Below are positions 13,771 to 21,554 of a stretch of DNA of 21,716 bases, piece by piece (the stretch's first letter is position 1; every line of letters begins with the position of its first letter). Under the pieces are notes generated by a model. The model was not told the DNA's origin. It did not search any database and was given only the letters and a program-made list of their open reading frames with translations. This DNA comes from Metaruminococcus_A sp003150405 (GTDB lineage Bacteria > Bacillota > Clostridia > Oscillospirales > Ruminococcaceae). A program made the position numbers and the translations under genes. The DNA is taken from NCBI GenBank assembly GCA_902489745.1, contig CABUBB010000028.1:1-21716 (forward strand), given 5' to 3'.

Positions 13771-14961
13771 ATGGAATACACATTTTCCAATCGCATTAAA
13801 ACCATCAAAGCATCCGCTATCCGCGAAATTTTTAAATTGACCGCCGACCCGGCCGTCATTTCATTTGCGGCAGGCAACCCCTCGCCGGACTCTTTCCCGG
13901 TTGACGCCATTGCCGAAATTACTGCGGATATCTTCAAAAACGAACCGGTGGAAGCGCTCCAGTACAACATCACCGAGGGTTATCTGCCGCTGCGGAACTA
14001 CCTCAAGGAGACCTTGCTCCCCAAGTTTCACAGCTATGATCCGGAGCGCGACGACGTCCTCGTCGTCACCGGCGGCCAGCAGGGCATTGACCTCGCCTGC
14101 AAGGTGCTCTGCAATGAAGGAGACACCGTCCTGTGCGAGAATCCCAGTTTCGTCGGCGCACTCAACGCCATCAAGGCCTACAACACCAATCTTGTCGGCA
14201 TTGACCTGGAATCGGATGGCATCAACCTCGAACAGCTCGAACAGGCGCTTAAAACCGAGAAAAACGTAAAGCTCCTTTACATCATTCCAACCTTCCAGAA
14301 TCCGTCCGGCATTACTACTTCGCTTGAAAAACGCAAAGCGGTTTATGAACTCTGCAAACGGTACGGCGTCCTCATCCTCGAGGACAACCCCTATGGCATG
14401 CTCCGGTTTGACGGGGAGGATATCCCCACCATCAAGTCAATGGACACCGAGGGCATCGTCATTTACGACGGCAGCTTTTCCAAGGTGCTCTCGCCGGGGA
14501 TGCGCATCGGCTTTATCAGCCTCCCGAAGGAGATTGCCGCAAAGGTCACGGTGGCAAAACAGGTCAACGACGTTCACACCAACATCCTCGCCCAGATGAT
14601 CTGCCACCGCTTCGTCACAAAATACGATTTTGACGCGCATGTCGATCGGCTGCGCGCGCTTTACCGCCAGAAATGCCACTTCATGCTCGAAATGCTCGAC
14701 CGTTACTTTGACCCCCGTGTCACCTTTACCCGTCCGCAGGGCGGCCTCTTCATTTGGGGTACCCTCCCCGATGAGGTGGATATGATGCAGTTCTGCCGCG
14801 ACGCAGTCGCCAAAAAGGTGGCCGTCGTCCCGGGCAGCGCCTTTCTGCCGCATGAGGAGACCATGGTCTCCCATTCCTTCCGCATGAATTTCTCCATGCC
14901 GAGCGACGAACAGATTGAAAAAGGCGTAAAAATCCTGGGCGAAATGACCCACAGCCTCTAA
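13771..14961 (+). CDS. PLP-dependent class I/II aminotransferase
   Basis: This 396-residue fold-type I aminotransferase resembles the 2-aminoadipate/aromatic aminotransferase (LysN/KAT II-like) group, which is related to MocR C-terminal domains. The PLP-binding lysine is Lys238 in SFSKVLSPGMRIGF. Other landmarks are ISFAAGNPSPDSFP near the N-terminus, GGQQGIDL (PLP phosphate contact), PTFQNPSG and LEDNPYGMLRFDG (Asp and Tyr contacting the cofactor ring). It moves an amino group between an amino acid and a 2-oxo acid; the location next to trpS hints at aromatic amino acids, but that is inference. ATG 13771 has AGGAGGA nine bases upstream; an earlier in-frame start at 13642 would overlap the previous gene. 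It is followed after 28 bases by trpS. Confidence 0.92.
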   Translation: MEYTFSNRIKTIKASAIREIFKLTADPAVISFAAGNPSPDSFPVDAIAEITADIFKNEPVEALQYNITEGYLPLRNYLKETLLPKFHSYDPERDDVLVVTGGQQGIDLACKVLCNEGDTVLCENPSFVGALNAIKAYNTNLVGIDLESDGINLEQLEQALKTEKNVKLLYIIPTFQNPSGITTSLEKRKAVYELCKRYGVLILEDNPYGMLRFDGEDIPTIKSMDTEGIVIYDGSFSKVLSPGMRIGFISLPKEIAAKVTVAKQVNDVHTNILAQMICHRFVTKYDFDAHVDRLRALYRQKCHFMLEMLDRYFDPRVTFTRPQGGLFIWGTLPDEVDMMQFCRDAVAKKVAVVPGSAFLPHEETMVSHSFRMNFSMPSDEQIEKGVKILGEMTHSL

Positions 14962-14989
14962 AATCCCCATAAAGGAAGATGATTCAACC

Positions 14990-16000
14990 GTGGAACCAAC
15001 AACCGAACGCAAAAAAGTCATTCTCTCGGGCATCCAGCCCACCGGCGTATTCACGCTGGGCAACTATTTAGGCGCCATCAAAAACTGGGTGACCCTTCAG
15101 GAGGAATATGACTGCGCTTATATGATAGCCGACCTGCACTCCATTACGGTGCGTCAGGAGCCGGCAAAGCTCCGTCAGCAGATTCTCTCGGCGTTTGCAA
15201 CCCTGCTCGCCTGCGGGATCGACCCGGAAAAAAGCCTCATGTTCATCCAGAGCCAGGTTCACCAGCATGCCGAACTTGCATGGGTGCTCTCCTGCTACAC
15301 CCAGTTCGGCGAACTCTCCCGCATGACCCAGTTCAAGGATAAAAGCGCCAAGCACGCCGACAACGTCAACGCCGGGCTGTTCACCTACCCGTCCCTCATG
15401 GCAGCAGACATCCTGCTCTATCAGGCGGATCTGGTCCCGGTCGGCGTCGATCAGAAACAGCACCTTGAGCTCACCCGCGACATTGCCGCGCGGTTCAACG
15501 GCCTGTACAGCGAGACCTTTACCCTGCCGGAGCCGTATATCCCCAAGCTCGGCGCCAAAATCATGTCGCTTGCGGATCCCACCAAAAAGATGTCAAAATC
15601 GGATGAAAACCCCAACGGGTTTGTCACCATCCTTGACGAGCCGGACGTCATCATCCGCAAGTTCAAACGCGCCGTGACCGATTCGGACACCGCCGTCCGT
15701 TACGCCGAAGGCAAGGATGGCATCAACAACCTTATGACCATCTACTCCATCATCACCGGCAAAACACTGGAGGAGGTCGAACGGGAATTTGACGGCAAGG
15801 GCTACGGCGACTTCAAGCTCGCCGTCGGTGAAGCGGTCAGCGATCATTTGAAGCCGGTCCGCGACGAGCACAAACGCCTCCTGGCGGATAAGGCCTACCT
15901 GCAAAGCATCTACGCCGCAGGCGCGGAAAAAGCCGGGCGCATTGCCCAGCGCACCCTGAGCAAGGTCTACCGCAAGGTCGGCTTTGTATCGGTGAAATAA
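14990..16000 (+). CDS. trpS: Tryptophanyl-tRNA synthetase
   Basis: This 336-residue class Ic aminoacyl-tRNA synthetase charges tRNA-Trp with tryptophan, using ATP. The length is normal for bacterial TrpRS. The HIGH-equivalent signature is PTGVFTLGNYLGA (residues 17-29) and the KMSKS loop is intact at 200-204 (KKMSKS). Conserved TrpRS blocks ADLHSIT, FIQSQVHQHAELAW, LLYQADLVPVGVDQKQHLELTRDIA and AVTDSD are all present. The start is GTG 14990, 11 bases after AAAGGAAG; no other in-frame start is closer. The gene follows the aminotransferase by 28 bases, so both probably share a transcript. No T-box precedes it, although a T-box occurs elsewhere in the window. The 3' end abuts a strong palindromic terminator. 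Confidence 0.97.
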   Translation: MEPTTERKKVILSGIQPTGVFTLGNYLGAIKNWVTLQEEYDCAYMIADLHSITVRQEPAKLRQQILSAFATLLACGIDPEKSLMFIQSQVHQHAELAWVLSCYTQFGELSRMTQFKDKSAKHADNVNAGLFTYPSLMAADILLYQADLVPVGVDQKQHLELTRDIAARFNGLYSETFTLPEPYIPKLGAKIMSLADPTKKMSKSDENPNGFVTILDEPDVIIRKFKRAVTDSDTAVRYAEGKDGINNLMTIYSIITGKTLEEVEREFDGKGYGDFKLAVGEAVSDHLKPVRDEHKRLLADKAYLQSIYAAGAEKAGRIAQRTLSKVYRKVGFVSVK

Positions 16001-16045
16001 ACATAGAAAAAAGCGAGGCCGTACGGCCTCGCTTTTTTCTATGTT
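16000..16045. terminator. 46-bp perfect palindrome, bidirectional terminator
   Basis: The interval is an unbroken palindrome centred on GTAC: the left arm contains AGAAAAAAGCGAGGCC and the right arm its exact complement ending CTTTTTTCT. It takes in the last base of the trpS stop codon. It also includes the TAG stop of the opposing lipoprotein gene (16039-16041). It has a GC-rich core and a T6 run on either strand, so it terminates both convergent genes. Confidence 0.93.
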
Positions 16046-16503
16046 CCGCAAATCTCCGTATATTCCAGCAAAAGGTATAAGCTGGTGTTGTCCAGGTAAA
16101 GGCATGAATCTGGCTCCGCATAATACGGTTTCTCATTCCAGTACAAAAGGGTTTGCCCGCCGGTCACCGCCATTGACGAAAGCACCAGCTTGGCACCGTC
16201 TGTTTGGCTCAGACACACCGTGACCGGCGTTCCGTAATAAACTGTGCCGGAAGTATCTTCCTCATAGATTGTGAGCTCGTTCACCGCACCCAGCATCAGC
16301 TCAATCTGCTCTTTATTCGTAATGGTAACGGATCTTGCATCGTCTGGAACATAATAATTTGTGGTGATAAAAATGCTTTCCACCTGTTCCGCCCTCAAAT
16401 CTTCAAAAGGCTTCTGCGCTTCCCCCTGCCGGCCCGTACAGGCGGCAAGCGCCAGCAGTCCCAATAAAGCCGCGCATGCGGCAGCAGCAAACTTTCTTTT
16501 CAC
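16039..16503 (-). CDS. Small lipoprotein of unknown function
   Basis: The 154-residue protein has a signal peptide MKRKFAAAACAALLGLLALAAC with lipobox LALAAC (lipidated Cys22), so it should be anchored on the outer face of the membrane. The mature part has a mixed, beta-rich look (SIFITTNYY, ARSVTITNKEQIELMLGAVNEL, PVTVCLSQTDGAKLVLS) and no motif I can name. GTG 16503 is chosen because AGGGG lies eight bases upstream and the residues after it form a normal signal peptide; an in-frame GTG at 16512 is less well spaced. It has its own promoter, and its stop codon lies inside the palindrome shared with trpS. Confidence 0.8.
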   Translation of the reverse strand: MKRKFAAAACAALLGLLALAACTGRQGEAQKPFEDLRAEQVESIFITTNYYVPDDARSVTITNKEQIELMLGAVNELTIYEEDTSGTVYYGTPVTVCLSQTDGAKLVLSSMAVTGGQTLLYWNEKPYYAEPDSCLYLDNTSLYLLLEYTEICGT

Positions 16504-16541
16504 TTCTCCCACCCCTCATTTCGCCCGCACTTTCCAAGCCC

Positions 16542-16570
16542 AATTTATCACATTTCCACCAGCATTTCAA
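16542..16570 (-). promoter_or_regulatory. Predicted promoter of the small lipoprotein gene
   Basis: On the minus strand, TTGAAA (16565-16570) and TAAATT (16542-16547) are 17 bases apart, with TGA as an extended -10 before the second box. Transcription would start near 16535, about 30 bases before the GTG. It lies five bases beyond the terminator of the upstream gene. Confidence 0.7.
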
Positions 16571-16574
16571 CCAA

Positions 16575-16605
16575 AAAAAGAGGAACCTCTGCGGTTCCTC
16601 TTTTT
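16575..16605 (-). terminator. Intrinsic terminator of the sugar phosphotransferase gene
   Basis: A 13-bp perfect stem, AAAAAGAGGAACC (16575-16587) with GGTTCCTCTTTTT (16593-16605), has a 5-base loop and is extended by further T residues on the minus strand. It begins about 10 bases after the stop codon at 16616. Confidence 0.9.
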
Positions 16606-16615
16606 CATCATGCAA

Positions 16616-17986
16616 TTAACCAGCCTGCTGGCTGTCCTCCTCGGGTTCATCTCCGCCCCGGTCCACCCCTTCGGTGCTGTCGGATTTGAAAAACACCTTA
16701 AAGGTTTGGAACAGCAGCTTGAAATCCATCCAGATGGAGTAATTTTCAATGTATTCCAGGTCCATCATCAGCTTGTCCAGCGGCGTGGTGTTATACTTGC
16801 CCATAATCTGCGCAAGGCCGGTCAGCCCCGCCTTGACCTTAAGCCGGTACCGGAACTCCGGGTACTGCTTTTCAAATTCCCGTATCAGCTCCTCGCGTTC
16901 CGGCCGCGGCCCTACAATGCTCATCTCCCCATGCAGTACATTGAGGAGCTGCGGCAGCTCGTCCAGCCGGAGCTTGCGCAGCACCCGGCCCACCGGTGTA
17001 ATGCGGTCGTCGTCCTTGGCCGCCCACACACTGCCGCTCTGCTTTTCCGCATCCACAATCATGGTACGGAACTTGAGCACCGAAAACTGCGCGCCGTTCT
17101 CGGTCACCCGCTTCTGCCGGTAAAACACCGGTCCCCCATCGCACAGCTTGACCGCCAGCGCACACACCAACATGAACGGGCTTGCAACCACCAGCCCTAT
17201 GACCGATATCACCAAATCAAGCAGCCGTTTGACCACCCGCTGTTCGGTCGTCAGGCCCGAAACATAGGAAGCATAAACCGTTTTGTCGTCAATGACAACC
17301 GCCTTGCTGTTTTTGAGGATGACGTCAAACAGCTTTGGCACAACATAGACGTTTTTGGCGTATTTGTAGCAGAACTCCAGCGTCTCGCACTGTAAATCGT
17401 TCGGCAATCCCATCAAAAATACTGTGTGGTAGGGGTACAGGCGTTTAAACAGGTTTTCGGTATCATAGGGCAACGAAAAATCCAAATCCCACTGTTTTTT
17501 GTACCGCCCAATTTTGGCGATGAATTCCTTTGCCTGCTCCTCATCCGCGTAGACAAGGATGCTTTTTTCCGGGTCGTTGAGTTTAAAGAACAGCCAGTTC
17601 CCAAAATACACCAGCACAATAATGAGCATAAGCTGAATGAAAAACACAATAAACAGCATATAAAATTCGCCGATGATCTCAAACCGGATCATGACTACGA
17701 GCTCAACAAACGCCACCAGGTCGGTAAACAGGGTCGCCAGCGCCACCGACGCAATAATATCCTTGCTCTTTTTTACCCCCAGCGCCACCCCACCGTAGAT
17801 GCGCAGAAACAGCACCGACGCAAGCAGGTAGGCCGCTATGGTAATAAACATGGTACGGGTCGGCAGCAAAAGCTGCGGCGCTATAATGGAAAACAAGCCG
17901 TAGAACGCAGAAAAAAGCAGCACAAACAACACCGTTTTCACAGTGAATATGGTTGACTTTTTAAACATTCTCAGCACTTTCAGCAT
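16616..17986 (-). CDS. Polyprenyl-phosphate sugar-1-phosphate transferase (exopolysaccharide/cell-wall glycan initiation)
   Basis: This 456-residue membrane enzyme transfers a sugar-1-phosphate from a nucleotide sugar to undecaprenyl phosphate, the first step of a surface polysaccharide. The N-terminal half has four or more membrane segments (about 14-34, 44-64, 78-100, 108-128) and a nucleotide-binding-like middle domain (about 140-240). The C-terminal bacterial sugar transferase domain (about 252-440) holds KRLLDLVISVIGL, GGPVFYRQKRV, FRTM, the catalytic Asp-Glu pair in LDELPQLLN (342-343) and GEMSIVGPRPE. The order matches WbaP-type enzymes. ATG 17986 is preferred, with GGGGAG about six bases upstream. 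The last 22 residues are acidic and not part of the domain. The donor sugar is unknown. Confidence 0.93.
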   Translation of the reverse strand: MLKVLRMFKKSTIFTVKTVLFVLLFSAFYGLFSIIAPQLLLPTRTMFITIAAYLLASVLFLRIYGGVALGVKKSKDIIASVALATLFTDLVAFVELVVMIRFEIIGEFYMLFIVFFIQLMLIIVLVYFGNWLFFKLNDPEKSILVYADEEQAKEFIAKIGRYKKQWDLDFSLPYDTENLFKRLYPYHTVFLMGLPNDLQCETLEFCYKYAKNVYVVPKLFDVILKNSKAVVIDDKTVYASYVSGLTTEQRVVKRLLDLVISVIGLVVASPFMLVCALAVKLCDGGPVFYRQKRVTENGAQFSVLKFRTMIVDAEKQSGSVWAAKDDDRITPVGRVLRKLRLDELPQLLNVLHGEMSIVGPRPEREELIREFEKQYPEFRYRLKVKAGLTGLAQIMGKYNTTPLDKLMMDLEYIENYSIWMDFKLLFQTFKVFFKSDSTEGVDRGGDEPEEDSQQAG

Positions 17987-18435
17987 AGTGACTCCCCTAA
18001 CAAAAGGATCTTCCGCCCCCTGCACCGGGCAAGTACGGTTTCCCGGCTGTTTATTCCCCGGGCAGCCGTACATATCCTCTTGCGGCATAATTTACAGGAC
18101 ACCGCTCCACAGCTCTGCGGGCCGGCAGCCCGTTTTCAGGTTTCTCCCAAAGCAGAAAACCACGCTTCTGTCTTTTCAAACGATTGGATCACAATAAACC
18201 CAGTCCCACGCCATGAACCCAAAGCAGCAAGGCGTTTGAATATACGAACACCCGGCACAAAATCGGGCGTCAAGTCATCATTATTTTCCCCCAACGCCTC
18301 TATCCTCTCTCAGCCGCCAATCCAATTCTCTTGGCGCTGCCGCGAGATAAAAAAGATGTTAAAACCAACAGGAAAGCACCCGCAGCAGACCTGGGCAAGG
18401 ATCCCAAAAAACAAACCAGTTTCTGTGCACCATAA
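17987..18435 (-). other. Long leader upstream of the sugar phosphotransferase gene
   Basis: About 450 bases separate the sugar transferase start from the terminator-like hairpin of the candidate RNA to the right. No gene is supported. On the minus strand, 18033-18071 folds into a nested hairpin: outer stem GTACGG/CCGTAC (18066-18071 with 18033-18038) and inner stem CCCGG/CCGGG. No riboswitch class was recognised. I found no convincing promoter inside this stretch, so the enzyme gene may depend on read-through from the promoter at 18607-18635. Confidence 0.45.
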
Positions 18436-18600
18436 GCAAAAAACGGTTCCCGTTTTTCGCAAGTGATACAAGGTTTGCTCAGCCGCCCGGAGCTTTGCTT
18501 CAGAGTGCGGCGTGAGGTTCTTATAACGAATCCGTGAGCATGTCCTTGCAGCAGGGGCGTTGCAAGGTCGCGGTCAAAATCTTTGATTTTGGGCACCGCA
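18436..18600 (-). ncRNA. Candidate structured non-coding RNA or leader element, unclassified
   Basis: Just after a consensus-like promoter, the minus strand carries four consecutive hairpins. Hairpin 1 is GCGGT plus AAAATC paired with GATTTT plus ACCGC (18570-18599). Hairpin 2 is CCTTGCA/TGCAAGG (18544-18567). Hairpin 3 is CTCA and GCCGC paired with GCGGC and TGAG (18478-18516, one bulge). The last is AAAACGG-GAA-CCGTTTT followed by more T (18438-18456), which looks like an intrinsic terminator. The total length is about 165 nt. It does not match tmRNA, SRP, RNase P or T-box landmarks; 6S RNA is not obvious, since the ends do not pair. An overlapping 111-codon minus-strand frame has no ribosome site. 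It may be a free RNA or an attenuated leader of the downstream gene. Confidence 0.5.
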
Positions 18601-18606
18601 GAGGTT

Positions 18607-18635
18607 ATTATACCACAACCAACGCGGCTCTGCAA
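18607..18635 (-). promoter_or_regulatory. Predicted sigma-A promoter of the candidate RNA / sugar transferase leader
   Basis: On the minus strand, TTGCAG (18630-18635) and a perfect TATAAT (18607-18612) are separated by exactly 17 bases. It begins 22 bases after the stop codon of the YfhO gene. The start site would be near 18600, 615 bases before the sugar transferase ATG. Confidence 0.75.
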
Positions 18636-18657
18636 TCCACCTTAAACAAGAACTATG

Positions 18658-21183
18658 TTACTCAGCTCCTCCGGCCGACTGATCCGGGTTGTGCCCTTCC
18701 GGTCCCTTTCCGGCGCCCTCCTGTCCGGTATGCTCCAGCAGCGGACGTTTCAGCCCGGCCCGGGCTTTTTCCGCTACATGATAAAGGTAAGCCTCAGAGG
18801 CCAGTACCTCCCCCTCTTCCTCGACAAAGAGACGATGCCGGTGCGGACGCAGACGGCAGTCCGGGTGCTTTTTCCGCCAGCGCCAGACAAACAGGCAGTA
18901 GCCAGCCAATAGCAGCCCGGCAAAAATGGTCACCATTGCGCCGGCCTTCAGTCCCGGCGTCCGGTATTCAAACCGAATGGTGTTCTCTCCCGCCGGCACT
19001 TTAACCGCCATAAAGCCCACGCTCACCTGCTCAACCTCAACCGGCTCACCGTTAACGGCCGCCGTCCAGCCTTCATCGTATGGAACACTGTAAAAAACCA
19101 GGCTTTCTTGCTCCAGCGTAATCTGCGAGGTAAATCCCCCGTTGTCGTATGCAAAAGAGCTTCCGCTTGTTTCCCGCAGCAAGGCGCTGTCACGCGCCAG
19201 TTCTTCGTCGGTGATGATCGGGTACTGGGACTTCGGCAGCTCCTTCATCAAACCGCCGTACCGTTCCACCTGCTCTGGAGACAGCACCACTGCTTTAAGC
19301 AACAGGCGATCGCGCATACTCTCCGGGTAGTCCTCAAAATCCTGTTCGGTTACATAATATCGGTAGGCAAATCCCATCGGGATAAAATTGTTATTAACGT
19401 AAATATCAAATTCGTTTTGAGTGTCATAATAGGAAAAGCCGCTCATTGCGGGCGCGCTCTGCACTTCATGTACGAACACATATTGGACCGAGAACAGACT
19501 CCGCAGGGAGATACGGGAAATATCAGCACGCGAACCCACACCGCGGTCGATCCCCATTGCACGGTAAAAATTGATGACCGACGCCGGCACAATGCTGTGG
19601 AAACAGCGCATCGAAGGCATTTCCCAGAACATGCCATAATTGTCCATGGCGGGCTCGTACAGATCAATGCGGTAAAATTCGCCCTCTTCTTTGGGGAGTG
19701 AAAGCTTTTCGCCCCCGTTAATGCCCAAATCGGCAATGTTATGCACCTCGTTTGCGCTACCCTTACCCAAGCCAATGCACATGGCGCCGTACACCACACA
19801 CATAACACAGACGGCGGCCATAAACTTGCTGCCAAAGGTACGGTCACGCCGGAACATCCGCCAAAGCAGCCACGCTACAAATATCCCTGCAAACCCAAAC
19901 AGAATATACGCCCAGAACCGGTCTATATATCCTGGAAGCTGGAAGTATACCGTCTCTCCCTCCACCACCTTAGGCAGCAGCCCAATCACCATAAACCCAG
20001 CCATAAAGCCCGCCGTCACCTTGACGCCATAGCCAAAGTCCACCCTGCTGTCCTCAAGCGCCAGTACGCTCGCAAGCGCCATAATAAGGATGGGCATAAA
20101 AAACCAGCGCGCATAATATTGGGAATTAAAGAGCTGGAACATGCTGTTGAGGATTGGAATCAACGCAAATACCAGGCAGCAAAGCAGCAACCGCTTCACC
20201 CACTTGGGCTTGCTGCTGCGGAAGTAGGCCACTACCCCCGAAAGGCTGATGAGCGGCAGGTAAGCCGAAACCGACGCCCATTTGGAGGCAGAATCCGGGA
20301 AAAAGTTGGGCCGGGCCGGCATATCCGGCGGAAAGAAAAGGCTTTCCAAAATCAGCCCATAGCGCTGCACCCGGTCGTAAAGCAGCATGTTAAAGCCGCT
20401 TAACCGTTCGTCCAGCCGATAGTTTCCCAAAATGGCCAGCACCGACGGCAGCAGCAGAAACAGCGAGCAGAGAAAGCCCAGCACCGCCTCAAATGCCAGC
20501 AGCAGAAAGGTCTTAAGGGTAATGCCCCGCCGGAATTCCGGCGCCATGAGCCGGAACAGGAAGTACAGAATGGTAAAAATAACCTCCGCTACAAAGAAAT
20601 AGTAGTTGACCACCGCACAGAGGCAGACCGCAAGTGCAAATACGCCGCGCCTCCGGTTGATTACAAACTCCTCCAGCCCAATAAGCAGCAGCGGAAAGAA
20701 AACCGCCACCTCCAAAAAGTGGTTGAAAAAAATATTGTAAATGTTAAAGCCCGAGAAAGCGTAGAACAGCCCGCCTACCATGGCGAATCGCGCCGTTTTG
20801 GTAAACCGCCGGATAAACGCGTACCCCGTCACCGCTGCACAGGCGAGCTTGAGCATCATGAGAGGGGCCAGCAGGTAGGGCACAAAGTCGTTTGGAAACG
20901 GAATGGTCAGCCAGAAAAAGGGGTTGCCCAGCAGGTAAAAGGAATAGGATCCTACAAAATTCGCACCGAGGTCGGTCGTCCAGCTCCAGCCCAGGTTGCC
21001 GCTGCGCACCGCCTCGTGTGCCAGCTTGTAAAATGGAATCTGCTGCACATTGAAATCCCCGTAATAAATGAACAGTCCGCCATCCATAATGAGGTACGGC
21101 AAAAAGAACAACGCCGCAATCAGCAACGCTATTCCAAACAGTTTCAGGTAATTTCTGGTCTCTACGCCCAATCCGTGGTGCAA
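18658..21183 (-). CDS. YfhO family multi-span membrane protein
   Basis: This 841-residue integral membrane protein belongs to the YfhO family of Firmicutes, reported to act in glycosylation of wall polymers (GT-C-like fold). After the first span it reads GDFNVQQIPFYKLAHEAVRSG, the acidic extracytoplasmic loop typical of the family. About a dozen hydrophobic segments follow, then a large extracytoplasmic domain (about 480-740), one last span and a basic/acidic cytoplasmic tail of about 70 residues. I prefer TTG 21183: AGGAGAG lies six bases upstream of it, whereas the in-frame GTG at 21201 has no ribosome site. The neighbouring sugar phosphotransferase suggests a shared role in a surface glycan. 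No clear terminator follows the stop before the next promoter. Confidence 0.9.
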   Translation of the reverse strand: MHHGLGVETRNYLKLFGIALLIAALFFLPYLIMDGGLFIYYGDFNVQQIPFYKLAHEAVRSGNLGWSWTTDLGANFVGSYSFYLLGNPFFWLTIPFPNDFVPYLLAPLMMLKLACAAVTGYAFIRRFTKTARFAMVGGLFYAFSGFNIYNIFFNHFLEVAVFFPLLLIGLEEFVINRRRGVFALAVCLCAVVNYYFFVAEVIFTILYFLFRLMAPEFRRGITLKTFLLLAFEAVLGFLCSLFLLLPSVLAILGNYRLDERLSGFNMLLYDRVQRYGLILESLFFPPDMPARPNFFPDSASKWASVSAYLPLISLSGVVAYFRSSKPKWVKRLLLCCLVFALIPILNSMFQLFNSQYYARWFFMPILIMALASVLALEDSRVDFGYGVKVTAGFMAGFMVIGLLPKVVEGETVYFQLPGYIDRFWAYILFGFAGIFVAWLLWRMFRRDRTFGSKFMAAVCVMCVVYGAMCIGLGKGSANEVHNIADLGINGGEKLSLPKEEGEFYRIDLYEPAMDNYGMFWEMPSMRCFHSIVPASVINFYRAMGIDRGVGSRADISRISLRSLFSVQYVFVHEVQSAPAMSGFSYYDTQNEFDIYVNNNFIPMGFAYRYYVTEQDFEDYPESMRDRLLLKAVVLSPEQVERYGGLMKELPKSQYPIITDEELARDSALLRETSGSSFAYDNGGFTSQITLEQESLVFYSVPYDEGWTAAVNGEPVEVEQVSVGFMAVKVPAGENTIRFEYRTPGLKAGAMVTIFAGLLLAGYCLFVWRWRKKHPDCRLRPHRHRLFVEEEGEVLASEAYLYHVAEKARAGLKRPLLEHTGQEGAGKGPEGHNPDQSAGGAE

Positions 21184-21203
21184 TGGAATCTCTCCTGTCA
21201 CTT

Positions 21204-21231
21204 AAAAATCCGCCTGCCCGCAAAGACAGGC
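21204..21231 (-). terminator. Terminator-like hairpin in the YfhO leader
   Basis: On the minus strand, GCCTGTC (21225-21231) pairs with GGCAGGC (21212-21218) around a 6-base loop and is followed by GGATTTTT. It lies between the predicted promoter and the TTG start at 21183, so it would act as an attenuator rather than an end-of-gene terminator. Confidence 0.5.
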
Positions 21232-21308
21232 CCGCTTTCTATGCTATTTAATAGGAAGCATCTTCAGCAAGACTGTTCGCCTGCTCCCTGCTCATTTTTG
21301 CCTCTCCT

Positions 21309-21336
21309 ATTGTACCACATTTACCCCCGATTTCAA
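21309..21336 (-). promoter_or_regulatory. Predicted promoter of the YfhO gene
   Basis: On the minus strand, TTGAAA (21331-21336) and TACAAT (21309-21314) are 16 bases apart, with TGG as an extended -10. Transcription would start near 21302, giving a leader of about 120 nt. Confidence 0.65.
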
Positions 21337-21497
21337 CGCTATTCAGTCGAAATCAGGAACCCCCCCGCACAGAAACAGCTGTCCCGCGGCAGACAAACCG
21401 CCCGGTGTCAGAAGCCCACATCCTCCTTCCCGTTGACCGCCGTCCCGCTGCGCCGCTAAATCAAATACGATTCATCCTCAAAATTCCCTGCAAAAAT

Positions 21498-21526
21498 TAG
21501 ACGAACCGCTCCGTTTTTGGTATAAT
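21498..21526 (+). promoter_or_regulatory. Predicted promoter of the HD-domain gene
   Basis: A perfect TATAAT (21521-21526), preceded by TGG (extended -10), lies 17 bases after TAGACG (21498-21503), a weak -35. Transcription would start near 21533, followed at once by AGGAGGA and the ATG at 21555. Confidence 0.7.
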
Positions 21527-21554
21527 AAAAGCATTGCAGGAGGAAATGCCATCC

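Noticed and set aside
14800..15000. T-box or other tRNA-sensing leader for trpS
   Set aside because: Only 28 bases separate trpS from the preceding gene, and no T-box core is present there.
14437..15063. 208-codon minus-strand frame opposite the aminotransferase and trpS
   Set aside because: Antisense shadow of two strongly identified genes.
18300..18635. 111-codon minus-strand frame overlapping the candidate RNA
   Set aside because: It starts inside the predicted promoter, lacks a ribosome site, and its sequence is explained by the hairpins.
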